DNA of 64,000 nt from NCBI RefSeq assembly GCF_051020985.1, contig NC_135000.1, forward strand, positions 24,210,784 to 24,274,783. The letters are read 5' to 3'. Position 1 is the first letter of the stretch; the number at the start of each line of letters is the position of its first letter. Made by a program: the position numbers and the translations under genes. The DNA comes from Nomia melanderi. Lineage: Eukaryota; Arthropoda; Insecta; Hymenoptera; Halictidae. This document shows positions 13,101-25,134 of the stretch, in pieces. Below the pieces are notes generated by a model. That model ran no database searches and was not told the DNA's origin. It saw only the letters and a program-made list of their open reading frames with translations.

Positions 13101-15402
13101 ACGCTCGTAATTTTCGGGGAACAAAGATGTTTGGAACGTTGCGTCTTCATTCATCGTGTCCCGATTGATTCCACGTTTCGGCCGAGACCCACCTTTCATC
13201 GATGCGTTAAATTCTTCATCGAGCCGGTCTCCCGTTAATCGAGTCCTCGATCTATTGTTATTCGAATCGAGGAGACTCCGTTCCGAGTTAAACGCTGGTT
13301 GAGTTATTCGCGAGGATTCCGGCTGATAGAAGGATAGAAAAGTATCTCTCCGTAAGTGGCGATCGAATGAAGTGTAAAGGTCGAATTAAACGGGGAACAA
13401 TGATTATTCGGCGTTCGAATCGCGACGGCGATTCGATATTTAATTCCGGCCGCGGTGTAAACGAGGGAGCCCTAATTTCCATTCAGGCGGTTTCCTCGAC
13501 CACCTCTTTCCGCAGTTTATCGCGTCTCCACCCTTTCTCAGGCTTCCTGTCCGCGCGGCCCCTGGCGTCGTAAAGGATCATCGGTTAGCGATTAAACCTC
13601 GTGTAATCGCGATAGCGTTGCCGTTATTGCCCGAGAATTTCAAATTTGCCAGAACGGTCATCGCAACTCGATCGGAGGCGGCCGGTCTCACGGGGGAGGG
13701 TGCGCGCCGGCCTGGCTGAAACCAGTTCGATTTGGTAGCATCGGAACGAACGGATTATCGATGCACGGTTTCTTAAGCCGTGGCCCCGATTTAAAAGCCT
13801 CCCCGGTATACGTTCCCCCAAAAATAAAAGCAAATCCCGCCGCACTCCACCCGGCTTCCTTTCTCTCTGGAAAGACCGTCCACCGGCCGGCGGATTTTAT
13901 TCCGGATCTCGAATGATCGTAAAATCGGCCGGAGTAATACCGAAGTAAATTTTACTGCACTTTAAAGGATCGGGTTCCGTCGGAGGATGCGCCAGAACCG
14001 GGCATTTATCGGCGTTCTTCTCTCTTTTTCCTCTCTTCTCCCGGCGCGAAACGCGTCGACAAAAATTAACGAAGTGCCGGAAAATACCATTCTCTCGGGG
14101 AGCCGGCGATCGTTCCAGAAAATTCATGGCAATAAGTATTTTCTGACAAAATGATACTTCCTCCGGCAACGATTTACAATCGGATTGCCACTTTCGATAC
14201 CGTACACGTGTATCGTATTCGCCCGCTGTTTTACAATATCTTAACGGAGCGTTAAAGTGTCGTCCGGAGATTTTGTTGAACATTCGACGCACTGGTGAAA
14301 GTATAGGGGAATTATGTAATAATTTTAATAATTCCGTAACTCATTGATAATTCGCTGTCGTAGCGAACGACAGAAATCCGTTTCGGTTTTACCGTGTTAC
14401 GCGAGAAAACTATAAACTCGAGCGGCCGTACGCGACTCGGCCAGGATGAACAGATTCAGTCCGTCGAAAGATTTAATCGTCACATAGAACACAGCTTGAT
14501 TTTAATTACACGGAACTGAGAGCGGTAGCGTAATTAGGGTCCTACCGGGATCGGTAATTGAGATTTCGCGCTTGCTCCTGTTTGTACCGCGAGCCTATCA
14601 ATTAGAGATCAAGCCAGCTGTACGACGCTAATACTTTTCGACATTCTCGTAGCCGTTTCCGCGACGAAACTAACCTCGCCGCGCATTTTTTTAACGAGTA
14701 ATCGTGGATCGCGAGCAACTCCTAATCTCTTCTTAATTGTACCGTGCGCGGCGCGGTACACGGGTCCCTCTATCGCTGATAACCGGCGAACGATAGGACC
14801 GAGACTTCGTGCGCTGCACTAATTTATCCGCAACGATTACTGTCACCAGGATTACAGGAATTTCTCGCGATAAACAGCCACGTTCGTGTCCGGTTCCTTC
14901 GGTTACCTCCTCGGGATCGATGATCGCGATACGCCGCGCGGCACTGCCTTCGAAATGCCATTCTCTAAGACGATTTAAATGTCGGTTAATTCCCAATCGT
15001 GAGCGAGGCTCGCTCGGAAATTGGGTTGCCCGTGCACCATCTCCGATTTTCTACGCGAAAACTGGCCACTATCGCGAAACAGTTCCGCGATGCGTTTAAT
15101 TATTCGCCTGTTGATAGTACACCTCGTGTTCATTAAACGATACCCCGGATTTTAAGGTTGCCGGCATAGAACCGCCGGAATAATTGAACGGTAACGGTTC
15201 GCTGGCCGAATCTCGTTTCGCAGCCGCGTTGCGTGCGTGGAAGTACATTTAAAACGGAAAACGATTTAATGATGTTGCCGCTCGGAAAATAAATTGTAAT
15301 ATCCCACTGGCCGGCGAACGCGATTCTTTATTTCGTTATTTAGATTACGCATTCCGATGCCGCTTGAAAACAACTTTCTTGTTTCTACCCCTGTTTAGTC
15401 CG

Positions 15403-15440
15403 TACTAACATGGAACGTTTATTTTCTGTTTCAGGTATGT
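15403..15440 (+). other. Recursive splice site (ratchet point) RP1
   Basis: A strong 3' splice site is fused directly to a strong 5' splice site with no exon between. The junction reads CTGTTTCAG|GTATGTAAC, with the acceptor AG at 15433-15434 and the donor GT at 15435-15436. A perfect TACTAAC branch point sits at 15403-15409, its branch A 26 nt before the AG, followed by a T-rich tract. In Drosophila giant introns such as those of Ubx, sites of this form (pyrimidine tract, AG, GTRAGT or GTATGT) are used as zero-length exons. The upstream exon is joined to the AG, which regenerates a donor that then splices onward. A second, weaker donor-like word (TCG|GTATGG) lies 64 nt downstream at 15499. 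It could define a small recursive exon, but it is weak. Use in this organism is inferred. Confidence 0.85.
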
Positions 15441-15661
15441 AACGTGATTTACTGTCCGAACGGTTCTCGAAGCCAACGGGGTGTTTCTAACAAATTCGGT
15501 ATGGAAACTAATGCATTCTTATTCTCGTACGTGCTCGTGCAAATAAAAAACACACTGCTCGTTTAGCGATGAGCATCGTTTCTCCTATGAAAGGAGGGGA
15601 TAATTAACGAGACTCCGAAGTTTGTATTTCCGCCTCCTAAGAGATCTAACAAGCGACGAGT

Positions 15662-15715
15662 AGGAAGAGAAAGAGAGAGGGAAAGAGGGAGGGAGAGAAA
15701 AAAAAAGGAAGAATG
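15662..15715. repeat. Purine-rich (GA/A) tract
   Basis: An uninterrupted purine stretch of GAGA, GGGA and A-run words on the + strand, about 230 bp downstream of RP1. It is simple sequence of no clear function. Confidence 0.7.
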
Positions 15716-16532
15716 TCCAAACTAAAACGAATTACAAAGACTCCGAACTTCCTTCGGGGGGAGAAAAAAGTTAGAAAAGCTTCTCTACTTTCCCCCTAAA
15801 TTCGTTAGTCCACTTCGCTGCGTCGTCACTTCAGACCTACCCTCTCGGCCGATGCAGTCCCCTAGGTCGAGTGTCCAAGTCCTCGGATCCTCGTCCATCC
15901 GATTTGGTTGCCAAGTAACAATTAGAGTTTCGCAGTCGCCGGGCGCAGTTATTGCACTTAACAAAGCGCCGGGACAAGGGGTTCTAGCCGCCGTGAAACG
16001 ACGTCCTGACCCTTTCTTGCAGAAATACAGAACGGAGCGTCGTGAACCGCGGACGATGGCGGCGGCGGCGGCGACGACGGTGGGGGTGGAGGGAGAGACG
16101 ACGAAGACTGGTCGTAAAATTCCTTCTCGAAGAGCACCCTCGAGTAAATGGAACAAACACGCCGCGCACTCGTCCGCGGTTGGTTAGGGATTATGATTCG
16201 AATCCAGCTGAGTAAATAGCGGTCATTACATTATCCGAGACCGACCGCGGCCAGCATACGTTGCCTCCACAAGCGCAGGATACCATCGCCGCGGAATTAA
16301 CACCGTACAGACGGCCAAGTAATAAGTTCGCCCGGTATGCGGAACGACGTGCGACGCGTAGCATCTGCGCGACACTTAGGTTCCTTTAATCGGTAAAAAT
16401 TAAGATCGGGAATTTTCCGTTGCATCGCTGTTATTTCGCTCTTCGGTTGATAGTTCTGTTTACATCTGGATATTTTTCACGCTCGATTATTCTAATATTA
16501 CATTCATTCGTATACTGGAACTTATGGAAATT

Positions 16533-16778
16533 TTAACCCTTTACACTCGAAAGTTTTTTGTTAGAAAGATTCGACACTTTTTGATCAAATATAGACGACG
16601 TTTGTTGCGACTAATGTAGCTAATTTAATCGAGAAATCAAGGGACAAAAGTATTTTACTGTGAGATTTCATGTATTAATGCATTATACAAAGTTCAATAT
16701 TAAACATCAATATTGTATAATGTTACTATATCGAACCAAGTGGTGACTGAGAGTCACCTCCCGAGTGCAAAGCGTCAA
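16533..16778. mobile_element. piggyBac-type MITE with TTAA target site, 238 bp
   Basis: The left end is TTAA followed by CCCTTTACACTCG (from 16533). The right end, read on the other strand, is TTGA followed by CGCTTTGCACTCG (ending at 16778). The two ends match at 14 of 17 positions, and the right target copy has decayed to TCAA. The interior (16537-16774) is AT-rich and unlike its CpG-rich surroundings. It has no transposase frame. It contains a 10-bp perfect stem (16681-16690 with 16713-16722) and a 7-bp stem with a 3-nt loop, GGTGACT/AGTCACC, at 16742-16758 next to the right end. TTAA duplication and CCC-starting termini are the hallmarks of the piggyBac superfamily. The lack of coding capacity makes this a non-autonomous derivative. 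Family assignment is inference. Confidence 0.7.
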
Positions 16779-19700
16779 TCGAGCTACTCGGTAAGAAGCA
16801 ACGACGTCGCTGACAGTAACGGAATAAACCAAATTTCACGGTTCATTATTTTCCTCGGCCGTTTCGAAAAAGTCGAGCACACTCCGGCCGAAATGAGAGA
16901 AACCGTTAACGAACCTCGAAAACTTAAAACAATTACCGTAACAACCTCCGTCGGTCATCGATCGAAACCGTAGGTAAAGGGAGCGTCATTTGGCGAATCC
17001 ACGAGACGCCGGGCCGCAGTTACAATTTGTCCCTGGGCGTCGGAAACGGTAATTCGGTTCGCGGTCCAATTCGTCCTGGCTGCAAGAAGCGACGCGGGCG
17101 ACGATGACGGAGAGCGGCGAACGCCGGGAACCTCGTCAAAATTAATCAGGACGAGCGGCGCGTTTTCTAAGCGCGTCTCTAGGTCCTCGAACGGCGACAT
17201 AACGACGCCGGTAACGAAGCAATCGTAACGTTTAAAATGGTCGCCGGTCGAATTCATCGATTCGTTCGGTCGCATGCGATTCGAGTTCACGGCGCGATCG
17301 ACGCGGCGGGCTCGCGGCTGGGAATAACTAGCAGACTTCCGACGCGGGAAGAGAAAGAAGATTAAGGACGGCCGTGATCGCGACATTCCCCGCTTTCGTT
17401 TCCCGTTTTACGGTTTTACGAGGGATCGTTTTATTGCCGTCGCTCCGGAAACCTCGGATACCGGTGGCGCGGAATTCGCAGTTGAATTTCAAGTGGCCCA
17501 CCCCCGCCGAATACATCGTTTCCCTCGCGCGGTCGCTCGGGCGCGCGCGCGCGAGCGTGCAGGGTCTCGGTTTCTCTCTCATTTCATTAGAAGGCTTTAA
17601 TGACGCGAAATTGAGAAACTTTTTATTACTCGCGGAAAAACCCGGCCGGTAATCCCGTTGATTAAAACCGCTGACTATTCATAGTTACGCGTGCACCGTA
17701 TTCAGACATTATACCGCTCCGCCCTTCTAAATACAACAGCCGGCTATTCATAAAACGATAATGCAACCGGCAATCAGATCAGATTAAATTTTACATAAAG
17801 TGGGAAATTTATTATAATTTTATGCGAGAGATCCCACCGTCGACCCATATCACCCACCCACCCAGTCTGCCTCGCGAAACGCACCACCCCCCACTCGCGC
17901 CGCGGAATTATGAATAACTTATTCATCGGGCGTTATCTCAAGCCCTTCCTGTGTCGGTTGCAATTCAATCAGCCCTCCCGAGCCGTTCCTTTTTAATCCC
18001 GTTATAATTCCGGCGATCTTCCACGCGAAGGTATCCTCCGGGTACAGTCCGACAGCTGAAGGAGCCACGATTTTCGTTTCCCCGAGGACTCGCCGCTTTT
18101 TACCGTCGCCTAAGTCCTCGAATCCCGTCGCTCCTATTGCGACAATATAAATACCTTTCGACTGACAACTTTTCATTCTTCTCAGTGTTCGCCCGCGATC
18201 CTGGTCCACCCCGTCTCACCCTTCCGCGCTCCTTTTTCCTCTCGCAAGTCAATTACCTCGCGGACATCGCCCGATATAGAATATTAAGGTACCGTCGCCG
18301 GCAGACGCTACACCGGTGACGGCATCGAGCTCCAAGTTTTAACTACTTCCGAGATCGGGTCCACAATAATCCCTGGTCCCTCCTCCCCTTGCTGCCGGCT
18401 CGAGTACCGCCGCGATGAACGTCGGGGGCGGGAGGGGCCGGCGCGGAGACGGCGAAACGCCGGGGGAAAAATGCGAAGACACCGGGGCAACGTAACGAAC
18501 CACTGTTGACGTCTTGGACGAGACGCTGCTGTCGTCGGCCCCGCGAATTCTTTGCCCCCCTCCTGTCCTCCTCCTCTTGCGCTCCACGAGGAAACGGGTC
18601 CCCACGATACACTTGGTACTTACTCGTTAATTGGGTATCGTGAAATTTCGTGCTGGGTGGTCTCGGACGTGTTCCCCCGGCGAAGGAGATATCAAGTGTG
18701 GTCCGCGGCGGAGGAAAGTTTAGTCTAGAATTTCTTTCGGCCCTGAAGTGGCTGCCGGCTTATTCAGTCTCGGAGAGAGCGGGTCTTCTGTTTAGCTTCA
18801 CTGGCGCGCGTGCTGGCGGGGGTCTGCTGGGAGAACTCGGGACGAGGAATTGATGAATCGAGGGGACACAGTTGCGGCGCTTCTCTATCTCTGCGTTCTT
18901 CGGGGGCTAGTTGTGCCGAGAGGATGGGGGAGTTGGACCACTTGTTTGGAACATCTCTTAAAATACTTTTTTCGAGTCTTCCTTTTATGATATTTAGAAC
19001 CTATTTAGTTAGGTTCGAACATTTCGTTTAGAATTATTTAAAGATGATTCAAGTTTAAAGTTGTATTTATAGAAACAGCATCCTCGCGTCTGGTTCTCTC
19101 TGTTGCCCGTTAGCTTAGAGTTATCAGCCGCTAGAAAAAGTGCAGATGCAAAGCAGCGAAATAACTATCCTCGCGAGTAGTGGAAAGAATGATGGCCGAT
19201 TGAAACGGACAAAAAGAGGAGCCGGTGTTTCGCGGAAGAGCGATGGGATCAGCGAGCAAATCGTAACGGAATTCCACGGAACGGAGAAAGGAACGCGGTG
19301 TTACGGCACGCCGGGCCGCCTCCTGACCTTCCCCACGGGTCGTTGCAGCGACATACGGCCGCGCGGCTACGGAAATGAACTTTTTATCGCGACGCATCTC
19401 CGCGGGTTCTGTCGGCAGACGTGCACCGAAGAAACGCGGAGAGAGAGATCGTCGGCCGCCGCGTCACCTTTCGTGTCCGGATCGTTCCGGCCGTGTCCGC
19501 GTTAACAAAGCGAATGCGTATCCATATGCAACGGCGCGCAACAGCTCGGCGAAACTGGCCCTGTGAAAGGTATTAAAAGGACACTGCATTTATAACGGCG
19601 AGCGCTGCATTTATAGCAGGTTCGAGGGAATGAGAGAGGTGGTTCCATGGAAAATCGATTGACAGGGGGCGGATGAACGCGCCACCCTTCGACCGTGGTC

Positions 19701-20149
19701 GTCGCATTACCAGAACTCTTGGCCGGCGAAAGAAACGTCCGGTACGGGATCGCGATCGAGGAGGATCGCCGATAGGCCGGCGCGAATCTTATCGTCGATC
19801 GTTACATTCTCCGGCTGTAAATAATGCGACGGAAGGTGGAGACGTTGCGCCTCACACTGACGTTTTTACGACGGGAAGGGAAGTTCGGTTTTTTTCTCTC
19901 TCTCTACGGATTTACCGCGGACAATACGCGTGCAGCGTGCAATTCAGCGGGATATGTTCCCGGGGGAACCGGAGATCGCATTATGTATGCGTTAATGTAT
20001 ATTTATATACATTCCTTTTACGGGCGCACGCTAGATAAACTTTTGAATAATTTAATACCCGGAATTTACATGATTTCGGTGCGCGCGACCGCGGCGTACC
20101 GGTGATTTAAACGTGGATTCCTCTAAAAGTGCGGCATTCCTAAATTAGC

Positions 20150-20194
20150 GTTATTACCGTGGATTTCGTGGAATAAAAATTCACGGTAATTAAC
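20150..20194. other. Strong hairpin (about 17-bp stem, 9-nt loop)
   Basis: The 5' arm at 20150-20166 (GTTATTACCGTGGATTT) pairs with the 3' arm at 20176-20194. The only irregularities are a small bulge after GTTA and one G-T pair. The loop is CGTGGAATA. The core ATTACCGTG/CACGGTAAT is a perfect 9-bp inverted repeat. A stem this long is not expected by chance. It is too short for a typical miRNA precursor. It could be a relic of transposon ends, a structured intronic RNA or a dyad binding site. Confidence 0.6.
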
Positions 20195-23100
20195 AACCGT
20201 CCCGTGCGCAGGCAATATAATTCAAACGATTTAAATTAACTCTGCAACTCGATCGAAATTATGCCAGCCATCCCGGATGGAGCCATAAATTAAGGAATTA
20301 AATTATGGGATTAATGATCGATATGACGATGAAAACGATATCGTACCGTCACAGCTACTTCTCGTCGCACGGAACTTTGAGTCGAGATTCAAAGTCAAAC
20401 GCGTGGCAGACTTACGGTCAAAGACGTATTAGTACATACCCCGACATCTCCGCGCACAATGGCCCATGACCGCGTGGTCGCCGGCTCGTAGGCGAGAACA
20501 CAGAACCCTCTGTGTCTTCATCCTTCCTTTTTACCCTCCCCGTTTCTGGAAGAGGCGCGCGAGCGAGCGAGCGAACGAACGGACGCGAGCACGCGGCCCT
20601 TTAGCTCCGCTGGTTCGAATCTTCATGGCGAAACAAGAGAGCCGGCGGTCTCGAGAGCTGGAAGAGAAAGGGTTGAAAGATAAAAGAGAGGATCCTTTCG
20701 TGGCGGCGCGTTCCTAGCAGCAAAACGCGCGCGACCTAACCCCCTCGGCCGTCTCTTTCCTTCTTTTCGAAGGGGTTGCCGTCCGCCGAGGCTTTGACGA
20801 TCGACCGGCATGGCGGCGGCTGCCACCCCCTTTGACAATGCTCCGCCGTTGCGTTTAGCCGTCCGCCTTTTGTCGGTTTTTAGACGCGATGCTTACATAA
20901 TTTTCTGCCACACAGCGCGGTCAGAAGAGGGACGGGATCCCCGTGTGTAGGACTGATCAGGGGATAAATGAAGCGTCACGGGTGCGCGACGTTCGAGAGA
21001 GGGTTATAAAAGAGTTTATAAATGGACGTGGCCGGGTCGACGAACTTCCCTCCGATATTTATATTTCGCACTTCGGGAATCGCGTCGAGCGGCGAGGAAC
21101 TCTAACCCGGGGTCCACGGGTGAAATTATCATGCGAGATTGTGCACGCGATATCGACGGACGGCGCGCGAGACATTCTCCCCGGTATTCGGTCATAGGTT
21201 GAAAGACACTGGGGTCCTCCGGGAAGGATGCGCTGTCGATCAGCAGGCAAACGAAGCGTTCTAAACGCTCAGAGGAGCTCGTAAAAGGCTTCGTGGAGGA
21301 AGGAAGGTCGGCGAACCCCCGGGATTCCTCGTACTTTGCATGGACAACGTTAATCTCGACGGAGCAAATTCACCGTGCGTGATGGAATTACAGGCTTGAC
21401 TGACACTCGGTAACGCCGCAACAACGTATCCTGCGCCGCCTGTACTCCCGTCGTCTCCTGAAACCATTCGAAGGCTAATATTCTTCGAAAACCTGACAAT
21501 TTCCTCGTGGTCAGCGTCACCTGTTCTACGAGTGCGATCAAAACACCACTACCGTTGCCGGATCGGTGTATCGGTGCGCGTTCGCGTCCACGACCGCGTC
21601 CACGTCGAAGCTTCTTGTCGTCAACGACGCGTCGTCGGTGAATGTAGAAGTCCGAGGACGCGATAGGATCACGCGTGTTGCCGTTCGACGCAAAGTGGCG
21701 TAGCAGCGTTCAATTAGAGGGGATGACAATGGGTCCGCGGTCTGGTGAAATCGGTTCTAGGTGGCGCAGAAAAGGGAACGACCAGGGGGTGGATGCGGGG
21801 CAGAATTTCCACGGAAAACGGAAGGAAATCCAATGGTCGACGTTGGCGGTGGTAGCGGAGCGAAATGTATGGGCGTAGCCCTCCGTAATATCGTGCGCGA
21901 ACCGCACCGGGCGGACTCTCTCTCCCTGGCTATTTGTCATCGGCGTGTATATCATGGACGGCCCTTTCTATCTGCACCGGCTAACTCCCCCAAACCCACC
22001 GCCGCCACCCCGTTCGACCTCCGCGAAGATTTGCATTACAAATATGCGCCGACCGGAATGCATGTACGTCAATATGACGGCTCTCTCTTTCTCTCGTCCC
22101 CCGTCGGCCGACCGCTTCTCCTTCCTCCCTTCGGTCGTTCTTCGTTACCGAGCACGGTGCCGATATACCGGAAACCGGCCAGACAATCGTTCGTGCCGAG
22201 GGGATGGTCGCGCTCGACGGAGACCGCGAAGGGGATGTTGGTAATTTCTTTTCTTCCCCGCTCGTTTTTGTCTCCTTTTCGAGAATATAAATGCGATTGT
22301 TGCACGGGGAACCTTTCATTCGGCCCGCCCGGAGCTTCGCCGCGCTGTAACTGGGTCGAAACACGCGAGAGATCGGCGGTGATTTAATAGGCACTGCTTA
22401 CGCGATTCCGATCCAGGAACAATCGACCGAGGGAATCCATTTCGTTCTGCGCTTTTATTTTGAATACAGTTATAATTAACGCTCGTATTATTCCGGTTTC
22501 ATTGCGCTTTAATATATAAATACTATGAGCGGTGCCGAATGAGCTATTAAACAGTTTCTATTATCCCAGTTTAATCACGGCGACCAAGACACACAGCGCG
22601 GAAGCATTGTTCGCGTAAAAAGGTGTTCCATTATTCATTTCACAAAACAGTACCGCTTCAAAATGGATCCAATAAAAATATCGACCCCGTTCCTCTCTGG
22701 AAGTTATCGCGCGAGAAGCTAAATCGTTTTTCCACCGATTATGTCTCGGTCGCCTCCGCGTTATCGATGCTGGCCGAGTACCATAATCCACGGCGTACCC
22801 GTTTCCCTGGATCATTTCCGTTCCCGGCTTTACTTTTAATCGCGCTAGATCTGTTACCGGCCACAGGGCTAAAGACGCGAATCTAGGGTGCCAATAAATT
22901 CTTCTATCTACCCGTTCATCTTGCTTTTCTTTTCGCCGAAGGAGATCCGCACGGGCGCGCCCTCCTTCCCTCCCCTTCCTCCCTCTACGTCTGCTGGATC
23001 CTTATCGAATTTGGAAGCGTGCCACACGATCGAAGCGGCCTCCGTCCCGAGCCCATGAAGAGTACACACCTTTGCAAATCGCTTTACCGAAAAGTTCGTC

Positions 23101-24261
23101 GACGTCTAAATATCTATACAGTGAAATACGCTGACTGGCTCCGCTCTGCAGATTCCAACGGGATTCCCCGTGAGACGTTTCCAAGATTTGTGTCCGACTC
23201 CGCCGGGAGTACCGTTCTTAAGAACGTCTCGAACGAGCGCGCGCCGTACTTCGCGCCGGCCTGTCTGTGTGCATGCATACGATTCGGGCTCGATATCGGA
23301 ACGAGCGAGCCTTTTCTGCCTGCAAAAGGGGCCGTCGGATATCGTCCGGCGTACCGCGCGAGCGGTGCGTTCGAGCGTAATTAAAAATCAATCACTGTTC
23401 CGAACGTCGAATCAATTATAGCCGCAATTAACGGTGCCGCCACCGGCGAAATTATCAATTATTTATTCGGTCCGCTTTCATCGGTCGGACGAGTCGTCGC
23501 CTTTCTAACGGCGACGAAGAGCGGATCGAACGAACGGGGCCCAGGGAAATGTAGAGGTAAAGACCGGGTACACGATCTGCTCTCCGTAGATCGGTATCCG
23601 CGGACATACAAACGTTACCGGTAACTCTCTCATCTGCCTCTCTCGATAAAGTCCGCTCCTTACGAGGACCCCGGTAGCCGCGAGCGCGTGTGCATAGCCG
23701 CGAGCGCGCACGCGAGGAAAGGACAGAATGCATTCCATTACCGTTATCGAAAGACGCTCTCCCGCTTACCCTCCCCCCACCGCGGCATTACTGAACCGCG
23801 TGTTCGCGAGCTTTGAACTCCTGCGATCTCCCAGCGAAGAGACCCCGGCGTCTCCTAGCCGCACGAAAATATATTGCCCGGTTGTACGACACCGCCGCCG
23901 ATAAGTTACTTTATTCGTGACTCCGCGAATGAGTCGTACAAACTGGTTTCTATTGGCACTGCCGAACCAATCAAAACTGACTTCGCGATAACCGCGGTTG
24001 CATCGCGCCGCTACCGGTGATCGCTCAACCGCGAAGCGGAGTTTGTTTTTCTTGTTATTCGCAGATTCCGCTCCGACGCGTGCAATTATTATTAGATTGT
24101 TTCTGTGTCGCGAAATTAGCCGAGAAACAGATAAGATGGAAACTTTGGCGAAATTTCGTTTTCTTTATTATATCGCGACGAGCCTATTAAAGATATCGTG
24201 TAATCTTTTTAATAAAGTTTCTATTCTACTTTTACTTATCTCCCAAAAATGCAATGGTCTT

Positions 24262-24384
24262 CGAGATAGGCCCGCGACTTAGCAGTTAAATTAGACTTTG
24301 CTCCGTCTTTCAAAGCGCAAAAAGACGACGCGGAGTTTAATCCGGCGAGGAGAACGACACTGCAAGGTACTTAGGCCTATCTCG
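24262..24384. other. Long nested hairpin, pre-miRNA-like core
   Basis: The outer arms are a perfect 11-bp inverted repeat, CGAGATAGGCC (24262-24272) with GGCCTATCTCG (24374-24384). Inside, 24290-24310 pairs with 24321-24341 over 21 positions. By hand I count 16 Watson-Crick pairs, 3 G-T wobbles and 2 adjacent mismatches, closing a 10-nt loop (CAAAGCGCAA). Between the two stems, CAGT near 24284 can pair with ACTG near 24361. The 21-bp inner stem and loop size resemble an animal miRNA precursor, while the perfect outer arms could equally be MITE termini. The strand cannot be decided. I do not recognise either arm as a known conserved miRNA. Confidence 0.55.
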
Positions 24385-24486
24385 TCCATCAATGTACCCA
24401 ACGGAAACATCATTTTGCTCGAACTGGTCCTCTCTCGGACGCGACTGCTCCACTCCCATCTTTCCTTTTGCCCTTCTATTCTTGAA

Positions 24487-24514
24487 TGGCGCGGCGGCGG
24501 CGGCGGCGGCGGCG
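24487..24514. repeat. GGC trinucleotide repeat
   Basis: About seven GGC/GCG units grade into GCGCGCGGGCGCGC. It is GC-only simple sequence with no support for coding use. Confidence 0.85.
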
Positions 24515-25099
24515 CGCGCGGGCGCGCGTGCACGCGAATTTCAGCTCCCGGCTACGACACCCCGGGTTACCGCGACACAGTCGGCGGCGCGAGGAATAGG
24601 TGGTCCTTCGGCTCCGATTCCGCGTTTCAAAAGTTTCGCAAACAAAGCCCATTGTGCTTGGGCCGGCTACGAGATAATACATCGGACCATTTGCCCCGTC
24701 CTCCTTTTCAGCTCCGGTAAATTATACGTTACGTGGACAGGCTCGCGCGAACGTACGAGAGGCCTCGCGCGAGCTTCGACGTGTGTCTCGCGCCGCTGCA
24801 ATTAGGGGACGCCCCCCGACGCCGTCCGGGGATCGCCGATTCCGAAAAGAACGTTTAGCACCGCTGCTCCCCGACCGTGCTCTATTCGCTCCAAGTTAAT
24901 TAAAGCCCGGCCCGCGACCGCATCCCGCGACGTGCAATTACTCCGATCATCTCGAACTTCGTCCGGCTCCTCCGCAAAAACTGATTGCACCTCTGGAATC
25001 GCGGAACTAGACCCGAGCGAACGGGAAATCGCGGCGGAAGCCGAGTTGAGCGGAAAAAAGATGAATTGCCTGCGTCGATAATCGTGTCGATCTCGACAG

Positions 25100-25102
<3 letters not shown>

Positions 25103-25132
<30 letters not shown>
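25103..25132. repeat. GA dinucleotide repeat
   Basis: About fourteen uninterrupted GA units. In insects such runs can bind GAGA-type factors, but length alone does not show function. A donor-like ATTG|GTAAGTAT follows within 12 bases. No acceptor-bounded exon was found, so I do not call a splice site. Confidence 0.9.

Positions 25133-25134
<2 letters not shown>

Larger units (their letters stand above)
1..15434 (+). other. Intron segment 1 (non-coding, upstream of first ratchet point)
   Basis: I infer that this is the intron part removed when an upstream exon splices to the ratchet point at 15434. No frame has a plausible exon structure (acceptor, open frame, donor) or a recognisable domain. 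The largest frames (for example 3236-3808 on + and 9845-10432 on -) are Arg/Ser-rich and overlapped by frames on the other strand. Visible content is a CT tract near 1130, a purine tract near 5165-5255, a possible TTAA-flanked element at 6041-6962, a GTCGTCG inverted repeat at 7573-7599, a run of ten G at 9462-9471, a CTG repeat at 9931-9958 and a diverged direct repeat at 9590/10049. Relatively AT-rich, CpG-poorer patches lie at about 1740-2060 and 8280-8960. I see nothing nameable in 10115-15400 beyond a short CGTAGCCA/TGGCTACG stem at 13086-13104. Confidence 0.6.

Noticed and set aside
20591..20625. TTAGCTCCGCTGGTTCGAATC resembling tRNA A and B boxes
   Set aside because: The two boxes are directly adjacent, so no anticodon arm fits and no acceptor stem forms.
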